DNA from: Epithemia pelagica
Taxonomy: Eukaryota > Bacillariophyta > Bacillariophyceae > Surirellales > Surirellaceae
DNA: 64,000 nt
NCBI GenBank assembly: GCA_946965045.2
Contig: OX337240.1
Location: forward strand, 62,001-126,000
Direction: 5' to 3'
Notes under the pieces: model-generated
What the model saw: only the letters and a program-made list of their open reading frames with translations
What the model was told of the DNA's origin: nothing
The model's database searches: none
Translations under genes and position numbers: made by a program
Shown: piece by piece, positions 32,918-44,003 of the stretch
How positions within the stretch are numbered: the first letter of the stretch is position 1
How the letters are laid out: each line of letters opens with the position of its first letter

Positions 32918-34621
32918 GATGGTATAGCGTACTGGAGTAACTCGGATCAGTCAATTCTGATTTTATGACCTCTCCGATCTCCTTGCAGAACTGCCTGGAT
33001 GGATTGGCCATCGTGACACGCGAACCAAAAGTCGTGATTAGCGGACTCATCCAGAGCAGCCAAGGATGTGGATCCAAGACAGATGGCCCTGCATTCCTGC
33101 ACAGAGAGAGAGAGGAGAACTCCATAGTACACCACGGATTTCTCCCCCTTCTGATATGTCAGAGGGTGTATATAGGGATAGGGAGGCAGAAAGTACTCCA
33201 ATGCAGCGAGTTCCTCTAGGCGCATCAAGATCAAAAGCCATTGGCACTTGGCATACCGAGAAAACGGGGGGCAAAATCGTGACTACCAGATGTGCGACCG
33301 CGGGAGGACACGAGAAGCTTCCGAATTGGAAGTCGCGCCTGGGTCATCTCTTATGGGACTCATTCGGTCGTGTTGGACGTCGGAACGACATGTCCGGTGT
33401 CGATGGAGGTCGCTTTAGAACGACATTGGTCGCTTTCAAACTTCGGTTCGCCAGATTTTCGGCGTCTCATTTTTTGTCGGTGTGTGATGATGCTTCTGGT
33501 TCGCACACCATCCAATGGCACCAACGTTCTCATCCCATTTCCGGGATGTAATACCTACAATACAGGCTAGTACATGGGCCATTGCCAAGCAAGCACAAGA
33601 AGAACAAACAAAACCACTTTTTAATGTTGATTTTTGGCTTCGCATTGACAAGGACCATTCTAGTGTATGGGGCAGGAACCTCCACGAACAGCAACACAAG
33701 AAGAACGCGAACGGACAGGCTCAACGCCATGCTTGTCCGAAGGACTGTATTGTGTGATGGGGGGGAATGTGGAAGGCTCTCGTCTTTTCCGAACCAACCA
33801 TCCATGAATTTTGCCGGTGGTTGAGCAGGTCGACAATTCCTTCGCTTCCTGCTGGTTCTCTGTTGAACCGGTCGTTTACGACTCAATTCGGATTGAATAT
33901 TTAAGAGAGTCGGCTATGGTCGTTTTTTTTGGTTTCGGTTGGTTCGTTTTTCATCCGTTCGCAAGAGTTCAACGGTGACTGGCCTTCCGTTGCGTGTAGC
34001 CAAAGTTGCACACACACCGGGCCTCACACAATTCGTCGATTCGCGTCTCATGTCTCATTCCTCTTTCTGGTTGGAACTCGTTTCCAAAAAGAATGATAAT
34101 GTAGAATAGGAAGAAACATCACCTATTACAGGCCACCAAGGTTGCATACCATAAGCATCATGTCAGGGGAAACCAGAACTCAAGAACCTGACGAAACAAC
34201 AAGGCTTGTGCGTGGAACGACGGGGGAGATGAGAAGCAAAAGCAGCCAAACCAGAAGCTGGAGTGTCCAAGAGAATGAGAAGCAATCCTTGAACCTTGCT
34301 GCAGCAGCAACATCGACTGTAATGTGGATCTCATTTATTCTTCAGAAAAATAAAGAGTAACAGGTTCAAATCAAATCAACACGACACTCATACGAATACA
34401 CAACCATCGCAACTTGTAAGGCGAAAGATTGGACAATAGACGACAGCATTTCTTGCCTCTGACAGTCGCATACCACAACAAACGAACGACCGAACGACAA
34501 TACATTGGTACGTCTGTCAGGGGACTTTGCTCTGCTGGACACCACCACCATATCATACCTGCCATACGTTTGTTACAATTGGACGCTGTAACACAGAAGA
34601 ACAAGAACGACCGAATCAAAC
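32918..34621. other. intergenic
   Basis: No gene recognised in 1.7 kb. It holds the promoter side of the split plastid gene, a diverged repeat block at 33286-33390, and the 5' flank of the VWA pseudogene. Short open frames here show no conserved features. Confidence 0.45.
33286..33390. repeat. diverged direct repeat, copy B
   Basis: Counterpart of 24978-25084 in the same orientation, located upstream of the ATG of the split gene, while copy A lies beyond its 3' end. Confidence 0.7.
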
Positions 34622-37600
34622 ATGGCCGATTCACCCAGCCGAGCGAGGAATCACCGGCACTGCATGTTTCCTCTACTGGCATTGATCAAAAAGTTCTCCT
34701 TGATACTGCTCGTCCTTTCTTCCAGTCCTGGCGGAGGCATGGCCGCCACCACGCACACTCTCTCCAACGGTGCCGCCCTAGAGGTCGACATGACTTCTCC
34801 CACAAACTCCTCCGCCCTTCCACTGGACGCATCCTGCTCCCAAGCCGTCACCTCTCTATCAGGGTTTGCTCGCGTCGGCCAAGGAGTTGCCGATGTCAGC
34901 TACATTTTTATTGTCGATTACAGCGGGAGTATCACCGGGCTAACGGAAGAGGTGAGAGCAAAGATTCTCAATGACACGGAATATATGTTTGGCCAACCAT
35001 CAACTTTGAATGTGGGTATTGTCATATTCAACTCCCTAGCAAAGAGCAGCAACAGTGGTGTACTTTCAAGTGACAAGACTGCAATCATGGATTATTTTTC
35101 CCAGGAGTATACATATCCGACATCTGGAACCGGATGTATAATTGCGCTCAACGCGGCCCGTGATATGATTCTCAATTCTCCTAATGTCGGCAGTACTACC
35201 TTGGTCATTTTCGCTGGAGATGGTACTTGTGACAATCCTCCCGATCCTGTACAAACAGCTGCTCAAAATCTTGTTGCTACCGCTCTCTAAGAAAAGGGGA
35301 CCACGGTTACGACCTATGTCTATGAATTTGGAGGAACCCATAACTGTGACGATGGGAAAACTCTTTCGGTTATCGCAACTAGACCCGAACTATGCAAGAC
35401 CTACGATAAACCGTCCGACTTTGACATTGCCAAAAATGTGATTGGAACGACCCTCAAGGGTATCGAATACAGGCTCGGTTCTGGTCCTTCCAAGACTTTC
35501 GAAACAGTACCGACAGGTGATCAGCCAGGACCCGCGTTGAAAACATTCGACATGGAGGTTGCTTTAGGTCTTGCCGCTTCTAATGCTACTTCATCAAGCC
35601 CCATCCCAGGTCAACGAAGATTGCCAAACAGGTTGGAGAATCGTAGTTTGTTTGCTAACGTAACTCTGGATCCACAAGATTTATGCGTCACAGCCACTGC
35701 TTCCGATGCCTTGAGTGGTCAAGATCAAACGGTAACCCAATGCCTTGTGGTCTCCGCAGTTGATCAAACACCTCCCTCAGCAAACTGTCGACCCAGAAAA
35801 AAGTGGCCCAATCACAAGGTGCGCCAGCGTCGACTGGATTCTTTAAGTTTGAGGGACAAGACACGTGCGATGGTAGTTTGTCGTGTCAGATTCGCGACGA
35901 GGGATCGAAACGGGTCTTTGGTCCCTACTCTATCGGAACAACCATTCGGTATACCAAAAGTTCGTCAAGTCCACCCAGTGAACAAGAGATTAAGGCAAAT
36001 GGTATTGATTACGCATTGGTTGGATCAGGCAACGCGTACTTGATTGTCACGGACGCATCTGGAAACCAGAAGGAAGATCTGTGTGGCCTCTCTGTATTCC
36101 CACATCCCAAGAACAACACCAATACCCGCACTGTCAGTCTTCCCAACGGTGCCGCCCTAGAGGTCAGCGTGACTTCTCCAACTGACTCCTCCGTCATTCC
36201 ACTGGACGAATCCTGCTCCCAAGCCGTCACCTCTCTATTAGGGTTTGCTCGCGTCGGCCAAGGAGTTGCTGATGTCAGCTATATTTTTTATAGTCGGTTA
36301 CAGCGGGAGTGTCCAGCGCTACTTGAAAGATGTGAGAGAAAGGATTCTCAATGACACGGAATTGGTCTTCGACCAACCATCAACTTTGAACGTGGGTATT
36401 GTTATATTCGATGAAAAGGCAATGAGCAGCAATGGCGGTTTGCTTTCAACTAACAAGACCGCAGTGATGGATTACTTTTCACAAGTGTACACAAACCCAA
36501 CCAAGAACACCTATTGTCGCACAGCTCTCCAAGCTGCTCAGAGTATGATTCTCGATTCTCCGATTGTTGGGAGCACCACCTTGATCATCTTCGCGGGGGA
36601 TGGTCTTTGCGGGAACATTCCCAGTTATTGGCGTCAAATGTCTCAAGATCTTGTTGCTACCTCCCTCAAAGTGAAGGAAACCGCAGTTACCATCTATGTC
36701 TATGAATTTGGAGGCAGCAATGATTGCGACAATGGAACTGGAGGCAGCAATGATTGCGACAATGGAACTCTTTCCGCCATCGCAAGTAGACCCGAACTTT
36801 GCAAGACCTACGATAAAGCATCCGACTTCGATATTTCCAAGGATGTAATCGGAACGACTCTCAAGGGAATCGAATACTCGTTCGGTTCGGGAACCTCCAA
36901 AGCAGTCGAAACAGTACCGACAGGTGATCAGCCAGGACCCGCATTGAAAACATTCGACATGGAGGTTGCTTTAGATCTTGCCGCTTCAAATGCTAATTCT
37001 TCAAGCCCCATCCCTGGTCAACGAAGAATGCCGCACATGATGGAGAATCGGGGTTTGTTTGCGAGCGTAACTCTGGATCCACAAGATTTATGCGTCACAG
37101 CCACTGCTTACGATGCCTTGAGCGGGCAAGACCAAACGGTAACAAAGTGTATCGTGGTCTCCGTTGTCAGTTCAACACCTCCCACGGCAAACTGTCGACC
37201 CAGAAAAAAACTGGCCCAATCGCAAAATGCGGCCGCGTCGACTGGATTCTTTGTGCTGACGGGACAAGACACTTGTGATGGTAGTTTGTCGTGTCAGATT
37301 CGAGACGAGGGATCGAAACGTGTTTTTGGTCCGTACCCTGTCGGAACGACCATAAGATATACCAAAAGTTCGTCCAGGCCTCCCAGTGCACAAACGAGCG
37401 GCGTAAATGGTATTGATTACGCATTGGTTGGATCGGGCAACGCGTACTTGATTGTCACGGATGCATCGGGAAACTAGAAGCAGGCATTATGCGACCTCTC
37501 CGTATTCCCAAAGCCATCCAACAACAAGATGTACGGTTGGAAGAAAAAGAAAATGACTTGGTATGGTGGCAGCACAGACATTTTTGCCGCCCGGAGTGGC

Positions 37601-37759
37601 AAAAAGTCCAAGAGGCAGCCGCATTACGGCAACCGAGGATACTACAACAAGGGCAAGAAGGATTACAATCGAGGAGGATATTACTCGAGAGGCATGGGCA
37701 TGACATCCTACTACGCGACCATGTCGTACAGGGGCGGTAAAAAGTTGTTGCGGGGTTAA
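34622..37759 (+). pseudogene. secreted protein with two VWA units and a Tyr/Gly/Lys-rich tail, decayed
   Basis: A signal-peptide-like N-terminus (MFPLLALIKKFSLILLVLSS) is followed by two tandem units of about 450 residues. Each opens with NGAALEV and CSQAVTSL, contains a von Willebrand factor A domain (first copy IVDYSGSI, a metal-site DxSxS) with VGIVIF and TLVIFAGDG, then a beta-rich region with CVTATA and CDGSLSCQIRDEG. After the second unit comes a tail rich in Tyr, Gly, Lys and Arg. Lesions found by comparing the two units: TAA for AAA at 35288-35290, one A lost from a run at 35797-35802, one T gained in the run at 36284-36289, and TAG for CAG at 37475-37477. The two indels cancel, so the final frame reaches 37759. 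By family knowledge VWA proteins bind ligands or matrix outside the cell; a cell-wall or adhesive role is only inference. Confidence 0.85.
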
Positions 37760-37781
37760 TGAAATCAGAACCGCATGGCAG

Positions 37782-38072
37782 TCAAGGATTCATACTACAC
37801 AACACACAACACACATTCATTGCATCTGTTGCACACTCTGCGCATCCGAACGAGCATCTCACAGTAGTCAAGGATTCATACTAAACAATACACAACACAC
37901 ATTCATTGCATCTTGCACATTTTGCGTAAGCGAACGACGAGAACCCATCACATGGCAGTCAAAAGGATTAACATACTACACAACACGGCATCGGACATTC
38001 ATTGCATCTTCTATTGCACAGTTTACGGCATCGGACATTCATTGCATCTTCTATTGCACAGTTTGCGTAACC
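37782..38072. repeat. tandem repeats behind the VWA pseudogene
   Basis: Three imperfect units of about 85-90 bp start with variants of CAGTCAAGGATTCATACTA and contain ATTCATTGCATCT. Inside the last one, a 40-bp unit (37985-38024) is repeated perfectly at 38025-38064. Confidence 0.85.
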
Positions 38073-38367
38073 TAAGAGAAACATGCTCATCCATTCGTCA
38101 TGGTACGGAGACTCTTATTTGGAATGGGACTCCATTTCCATTTCGCTGTTTTTCTCCAAGAAGAGTGTTAGTGTATCGCAAAGCAATCGCAAACCACCCC
38201 TCTCATGCGTTGTGGTGTGCCACGAGTCGAACCACAAAGGGTCCGGTTCTGTCCCTCCATGTCTAGAAAACAGATTTGGAAGCATGTTTGGTCGTTTGCC
38301 GTCTCTCGATTTGGAACCAACGGATCTTGTCCTGTCATCATCATTCTGATGATGTTGATGGTGGTTG

Positions 38368-39594
38368 TTATTGTTGTTCCGCAGGAGCGATTCCTTTGGT
38401 TTGAACAAAGCAGGTGCTGTCCCCAACTTCGCGATTGGACAAACCATCCAATCGTTTGAGCAGTTTCCATACAGGCCGAGAAGTGACGTCGTGTCGTGGA
38501 GTGTCGTCGTCGTTGTTGTTGTTTGGGTCCTCCTCTGCATTCTCATCTTGTACCAACACACGATCAATGGTCAAGACGAGTGCACCCGGTTTGGTAATGA
38601 ATCGTGTGTACAATTCCGTCCAATCGGTGGGCAAGGCCATGCCAGCCACGCTGGGACAAAATCCTGGACTGGCCAAGGCCGTGGCATAACAAAAGACGAA
38701 ATCGCACTGGGGCAACCACTCGGCCGCCACCTGTTGCAACGTTCCACACTGCAAGGTCAATCGAGAACAAGGAGAGGATTGTTGGTCATCGTGTTGTTGT
38801 TGTTGTTTGTTGATTTGTTTGGTTTCATCAGTGTCTTGGTCTTGATTTGGTAGGATCCGAATCCATGGCGCTGCTCTTTGGGCACGATAAATGGCCTGGA
38901 TGGCTTCGTCGTGCAAGGCCTGCGAGGCTTCCATGCCCCAAACATGCCAGTGGGGGCGGGTCATGGCGAGATACAAGCACAAGCGGCCACAGCCCGATCC
39001 CACATCGCAAAAGTGCAGCCGACGTCGTTGCTGCGGTTGTTGGATTATTGGTTCTTGTTCCTCCAGGGCGTCCAAAATGGCATCCAGGCTGGACCAGGGA
39101 AATTCACCGTACGTATAGGACAATTGAGGATCATTGGCGGACCACGACAAGGATGACGACTGTGACATTGACTTGGGTTGTAACACATCTTGCTGATTCA
39201 ATTGAGAGCGTCGTCCATAATCCGAGGTGGGATACACGACGGTATCGAGAAACTGACGGACCTCGTCTCGATTGGTCGTCCCGAATTGGGAAATTTCGGC
39301 CGTAATGGAGCAACAACAAGAAGAAGTAAAAGAATCGTCGTCCGCAGTTGGAGTGGACCAGAGCCTACCAGAATTTGTGAGGGGTCGTTGGTAATGGGTA
39401 CGACCAAGACGACGACGACGAGTCATGGCAACGGTTGTTGTGAGCTCGAGTCTGTTGTTCCAGGCAGTTCGAATTCCCAATCCCCCAGGAGAAGGAAGAT
39501 CCCTGCTGGAAAAGCCGGATGCGTCGTCGAGGGTCCCCCACACTACGACAGTCAGCCAGAATGGGTACAAACAACTCCTTGGAATGTTCCACAT
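38368..39594 (-). CDS. SAM-dependent methyltransferase-like protein, probably plastid-targeted
   Basis: Single exon, 408 residues, ATG at 39594. Motif I of class I methyltransferases is clear (LHFCDVGSGCGRLCLYLA, residues about 198-215), followed by HVWGMEAS (the acidic residue that holds the ribose of SAM), an acidic Gln/Asp linker, LTLQCGTL, CDFVFCYATAL (motif IV region) and GALVLTI. Upstream of motif I, YTYGEFPWSSL recalls the substrate-side helix of Dot1-like and related enzymes. The N-terminus has a hydrophobic stretch ending DDASGFSSR, an Ala-Ser-x-Phe junction like the diatom plastid signal. The substrate is not readable. It is divergently arranged with the gene at 40164 across a 570-bp region. 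Confidence 0.82.
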   Translation of the reverse strand: MWNIPRSCLYPFWLTVVVWGTLDDASGFSSRDLPSPGGLGIRTAWNNRLELTTTVAMTRRRRLGRTHYQRPLTNSGRLWSTPTADDDSFTSSCCCSITAEISQFGTTNRDEVRQFLDTVVYPTSDYGRRSQLNQQDVLQPKSMSQSSSLSWSANDPQLSYTYGEFPWSSLDAILDALEEQEPIIQQPQQRRRLHFCDVGSGCGRLCLYLAMTRPHWHVWGMEASQALHDEAIQAIYRAQRAAPWIRILPNQDQDTDETKQINKQQQQHDDQQSSPCSRLTLQCGTLQQVAAEWLPQCDFVFCYATALASPGFCPSVAGMALPTDWTELYTRFITKPGALVLTIDRVLVQDENAEEDPNNNNDDDTPRHDVTSRPVWKLLKRLDGLSNREVGDSTCFVQTKGIAPAEQQ

Positions 39595-39983
39595 CCTCTG
39601 TATCCATGTGCTTTTGTCTTATTAGGTGGTTGGTCTTGACATTCTTCTTCTTGTTCTCGTTTGTTTTGTAGTCTTCCAGAGTTTTTCTCGTGGCGTTTGT
39701 TGGTTCTTGTTGTTCTTGTGTTGTGGCATATACAATGTGTCCTTGACATTCCTTCTCCGCCGCAACCGTTGGAGCAGCGGCACCCGCATACCGACGATGG
39801 TACGTCAGTCACTTCCGAATGAAAGAGGCGCGACCCAAGAATGAGGCGTCTGTCCGCATGACCCATCCGCGACTCATTTGATTTCTTCGCCTGTCCGTCG
39901 ACCTTCCAACCCATGAGCCAAAGAAGCGTCAAACAACGCACATCTCATTGTCTCATTCAATCTCTCCAACAACTCGCTCTAGA

Positions 39984-40020
<37 letters not shown>

Positions 40021-40163
40021 GATCCAAATCCAACAACAGAGACAGAGAAGCGAAGGAGAGAGATTGAACGAAAGAAAAGGAGAAGGACTGTGATACGACC
40101 AAAAAGAGAGCGAGACTGAAACGACGCGAGTGTTGTCCACAAACCACACACGAACCGAGTAAA
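39595..40163. promoter_or_regulatory. bidirectional promoter region
   Basis: The 569 bases between two divergent genes must carry both promoters. A perfect (CGA)n microsatellite of about 34 bases lies at 39984-40017. No specific factor site can be named. Confidence 0.4.
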
Positions 40164-41090
40164 ATGACCAACACTGGCTCCCATTCTTACTGGAGGGCGA
40201 TCCTACTGCTAGTTGTCCTGGTCTGCAGGATGCCAGGACACGATTTGAAATATCGTGGCAATTGTTGTGGCTGGGTGGAAGCAAAAAGAACGACGATTGT
40301 TTCGAGACGACGACAACATCAACGACGATTCACTGGTACTACCAGTGCCGCCTTTGTGCCGACACAAACAACAAGAACACCAACAACATGGTCTGACGAT
40401 TGGCAGACATGGTCGTCGCCTCCGTTTGTGGTCGGTCCACTGTGGAGTACACCCAACGACGAACCAGAACACACGGCACCAACCACCACGACAACCACCG
40501 TGTTGGAGACTGCCCCCTATTGGAGTTTGGACGAGTTGCAATCCTATGCGCAAGATCAAGGCGTACGGATATCGGTTTCTACTTTGGGACCTGGCTTTCG
40601 GGCCGTGGCACGAGCCGCCCACAATACCAGTCTCGTGTTGGGTTATATCGAAGGCTTTGGCCGGGGCCGTATTTTGCACTTGGATTCCATGCACGTGTAC
40701 GGAACATCCATACAACAAGTCAAACAGGCCGAATCATCCACCAATTTCATTTCGGGGGGATCCTCCTTTTTGGGCATTGGCTTGTGGTTGGCCTATGCCA
40801 GTGTCTGGCATGGTCATGTCCAACAATCCTGTCGGACGGCCGAGTTTTTGGCCATTGACGATGCCCCTCGTCAACATCGTCGGTTGGTACGCACCTATCA
40901 AATTGCCGGCTTTGACACGGTCCGCTATGTCGGTGACGACCTGGCCAGTATTCCCGATCGATTGGTCTGGGGTGGATGTGGCACTCTCTTTCGACACGAC
41001 GACTTGCCGCAACTCTTGACCCAATGGACCAGCCTGCTGACACGACGAACGAAGCAAACAACCGCACAATCATCATCATCGTCTTTTTGA
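40164..41090 (+). CDS. conserved plastid-type protein, possibly GNAT-like
   Basis: Single exon, 308 residues. It starts with a hydrophobic segment (AILLLVVLVCRM) and then, after a basic stretch, has TTSAAFVPT, close to the diatom plastid motif ASAFAP. The mature part from about residue 115 contains ISVSTLGPGFRAVARA, HLDSMHVYG, FLGIGLWLAYASVWHG and a well-conserved-looking block with LAIDDAPRQHRRLVRTYQ, GFDTVRYVGDD and RLVWGGCGTL. The order (beta strands, then R-Q-H-R-R-L-V-R-x-Y, then GF-x-x-V) resembles the C-terminal half of GNAT acetyltransferases. The match is weak and I cannot show an acetyl-CoA loop. Function unassigned; the divergent neighbour is a methyltransferase with a similar presequence. 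Confidence 0.72.
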   Translation: MTNTGSHSYWRAILLLVVLVCRMPGHDLKYRGNCCGWVEAKRTTIVSRRRQHQRRFTGTTSAAFVPTQTTRTPTTWSDDWQTWSSPPFVVGPLWSTPNDEPEHTAPTTTTTTVLETAPYWSLDELQSYAQDQGVRISVSTLGPGFRAVARAAHNTSLVLGYIEGFGRGRILHLDSMHVYGTSIQQVKQAESSTNFISGGSSFLGIGLWLAYASVWHGHVQQSCRTAEFLAIDDAPRQHRRLVRTYQIAGFDTVRYVGDDLASIPDRLVWGGCGTLFRHDDLPQLLTQWTSLLTRRTKQTTAQSSSSSF

Positions 41091-41790
41091 ATCGTGATGG
41101 AGGGAGAGCCTTGTGGGTGATGGGTGAGACCATGATTTTCCGTCGGTACCAATCTCTCATGGTGGAGAAACGTCGTCCAGCGCGCACACAATTGTTGCCG
41201 TGGTCCCAAGTACCTCTATATCTACTACTACTTAGTCTACCAGCAAAATGAGAAGGATGTGTGTACCACCACCACCGCCACCAACAATGGCAGCTGCACA
41301 GAATACTATAGTAGAGTCCAGGTTCCTCACACGATTGTCTCTTGTATATAGACTTGTGTGTGTGTAGTTTTGGTGCATCCTGTGGGTGTGTTTGTGTGTT
41401 TCCTCGAATCGAATCGCGCCTCCTCTTTCTCTCTCTATATATATATTCGTACGTACATGTGTGTCCTTATATTCGATTCAACTACACACATGTGATGAAC
41501 AACCGTTCACAACTGTTGTGAATCCTTTTTTTTGCGAGTGAGCGTCTTGGGTTTTGTTTTTTTCATGTCTCTCTCCTGGGCCACTCACTCTTGTCTGGTC
41601 CTCTATTGGATTCTTTCTGTAGTCGAACGCGCGCGCGAGAGAGACACTTGAACACCCATCTCCAACACCAACACACTCACATATGTGCGATACTACAAAA
41701 CACGGACGCGCACGTCTGGTTTCGAGGCTACAAGAGCACCGACGAGACCGACCACGACCATCCCCAAAACGAACGTTTGCGTCCAACCTT
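41091..41790. other. intergenic between convergent genes
   Basis: Shared 3' flank, with CT and TA dinucleotide runs near 41428-41446. No gene seen. Confidence 0.5.
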
Positions 41791-44003
41791 TTACGATCCG
41801 CCAACCATCCACGGAACCCCGTGTCCCCCTTGTTCGTGTTCGTCAAAGACGTGTTCTTCTTGTTCTTGTTCCACTAGACCCCCATTGTCATACGCGTCGT
41901 CATCATCATCATAGTTATAATTGGATTGATTGGCGGGTGGGTCACTGGGCCAGGGGTCCACCACCATGGTGGTGGTGGTGGCATTGGGTGGTGCTACCAT
42001 CATGGTCATGAGCTGAGGAGGAGGTTCGGGCCACGACGACAAGGAGGAAACCGAGGGTTGGCTCCGTGTTGTAGTCACAAAGTGGTTGGGAAAGGTGAGT
42101 GTGGTGCGACGACCGGGAGGAGTCGCCGCCTGTTGTTGGTGTTGTTTGGCGGTTCGTGGTCGTTGGGGTCGAGTAAATCCCTGGAATCCTCGTTTGGGCG
42201 GTGGTTTCCAAAACGGAACACCTGGTATTGTTGCTGTGGCTGTGGTGGTGGTTCCTACTAGGACAATGGGATCCACGGCGGCAGCAGACTGTGCTTGTTC
42301 GTGTGGTGGTGGAGTGACCGTCATGGGTTCATCCTCCAATCGATCGGCTGATAATGGTTGTTCGTTGGGATTGTTATCATCATCCTTGGGTGACGCCGAG
42401 GACGACGAGGTGGACGACAGCGTATAGCTATTGTTGTGGGCGACGCCCCACGGATGAGGAGGACGAGGAGGAGGGTTGGGAAGGTCTGCGGCGACTGGAT
42501 TGGCCACGACCACCATGGGATTGCTGCCCTCCAAAGACGGTGGTGGTGCGGGTCGTCCCGACACGGGGTCTGCTGGTGGAGGTATAATGCAGTGTTCTCG
42601 TGCCAGTCCTGCCACACTGCAGGAATGTTCATGATAGACAATGGTCAAGGGAGGACTTCGTCGACGATGACAGGAAAAGAGTAGAACCGCGATACAGACG
42701 GCAATGGCAGAAAAGGTGATGAGCAAGAAAATCAAGAGCAAGAGTTCGCCTCGAGTGCGTTTCGATCCATTGTTGGGGGAGGAGGATTGCAAGGAGGCCC
42801 AAAATTCATCATCGTCGTATAGTGCCGTTGCTGTGGTGGTGCCATTGGACGATCGTCCCTGCGCCGTGTCCTGTTCCACGTGCGACGATGCATTGGTCAT
42901 GGTCGCAAATTCGCAATGTTTGCCCGTCACGCCCGGTGGACACACACAGGGTTGGGCCGTCATGTCGTCGGGAATGACAAAATTGTCCAGGGCCGTTCGA
43001 CAGGTGCCGCCTTGCACACAAAACCAATCGTACCGAATGGCACGAGGGCCATTGTGACTGGTAGCGTAATAGTTGTTCCAGTAATCCGGATCGCTGTCCG
43101 CATGGTACGAATTCTTTTTGCCCTTGCCCTTGCCGTACGATTTGGATTTCTTTTTCTTTCCCGAATCTTCCTCATGGGCCTGCAACGTGGTGGTTGTATC
43201 GTAGTAATAATCGTACGAGGCGGGCAAGGGGACGGGACAATAGGCGGGTAACGGGACGGCCAATTCACATTGGATTCCGACATATTGTTGGACCCAATCA
43301 TCATTGTTGTCTTGCGCGTTGGAAATGGTCCATGCCGACGAACAATCGCACGTGGCCCGTGTATCGGTAGCAGCAGCCGGTGGTGGTTCGTGACACTGTC
43401 CTCCATTTCTAAAATCATACAACAATCGTAAGAAAGACAACAGCAAAGACGACAAACACGTTCCATGGAGAAGATGCGTGAGAGAAATAGAATACACACA
43501 CATACGCACACAAACAGAACAGTCTCATCATCCTACATGATACATACGTACAAACATTGCAAGCCACCATCGTTGGGGGCGGTAGAACAAAACAAAGGAA
43601 TTTGAGTGGTTGTTGTTTCACCATTGGCCAAGGTCGGTGCCATGCTGGTTGGCACTCGAGTCGGTGCACTGGTGGGCTTGCTGCTCCGCCAATGCAAGGT
43701 TCTCGTGCTGGACACTGTATTCCGAAGAGGACGATGATGATGGGGAGAGGACGACGCCACAGAGGCCTTGTCCTCGAACAAAGAGGGTTCGCCAGCCGCA
43801 GCCGCCAAGGACGCCCAGTGTTTGGCATCTTGTGGGTCCAAGGGCACCAGAGGAGGCAGTGTCCTGGTCGTAGTAGTGGAAGCCACATGAGGCTCTTGTG
43901 CCTGCACATGATGGTGGTGAAGGGACACGGTTGTGGACAGCCAACACCAGAACCAACCACAACACGAAAGCAATCGATGACGATGACACCGCCTTGTTCT
44001 CAT
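41791..44003 (-). CDS. EGF-like type I membrane protein, paralogue 1
   Basis: Exons 44003..43552 and 43408..41791 join in phase 2 to 689 residues. Seen: signal peptide (CCGWFWCWLSTTVSL), Ser/Thr-rich stalk with SAPTRVPTSMAP, and a first EGF-like module that crosses the intron (LQC, then LNGGQCHEP, CDCSSAW, GIQCELA). Next is a Lys-rich insert KKKKSKSYGKGKGKK, then a second EGF module (CVQGGTC, PCVCPPGVTGKHCEF), one transmembrane helix (LLLLIFLLITFSAIAVCIAV) followed by CHRRR, and a cytosolic tail rich in Pro, Thr and Asp. The layout suggests a surface receptor or adhesion protein; the ligand is unknown. The Lys/Ser/Gly/Tyr insert recalls silica-associated peptides of diatoms, but that is speculation. 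The next gene upstream (45262) is a paralogue with the same intron position. Confidence 0.85.

Noticed and set aside
35288-37477. Reading the stops in the VWA gene as intron content
   Set aside because: The duplicate unit shows sense codons at the matching places and no GT-AG pairs flank the stops.
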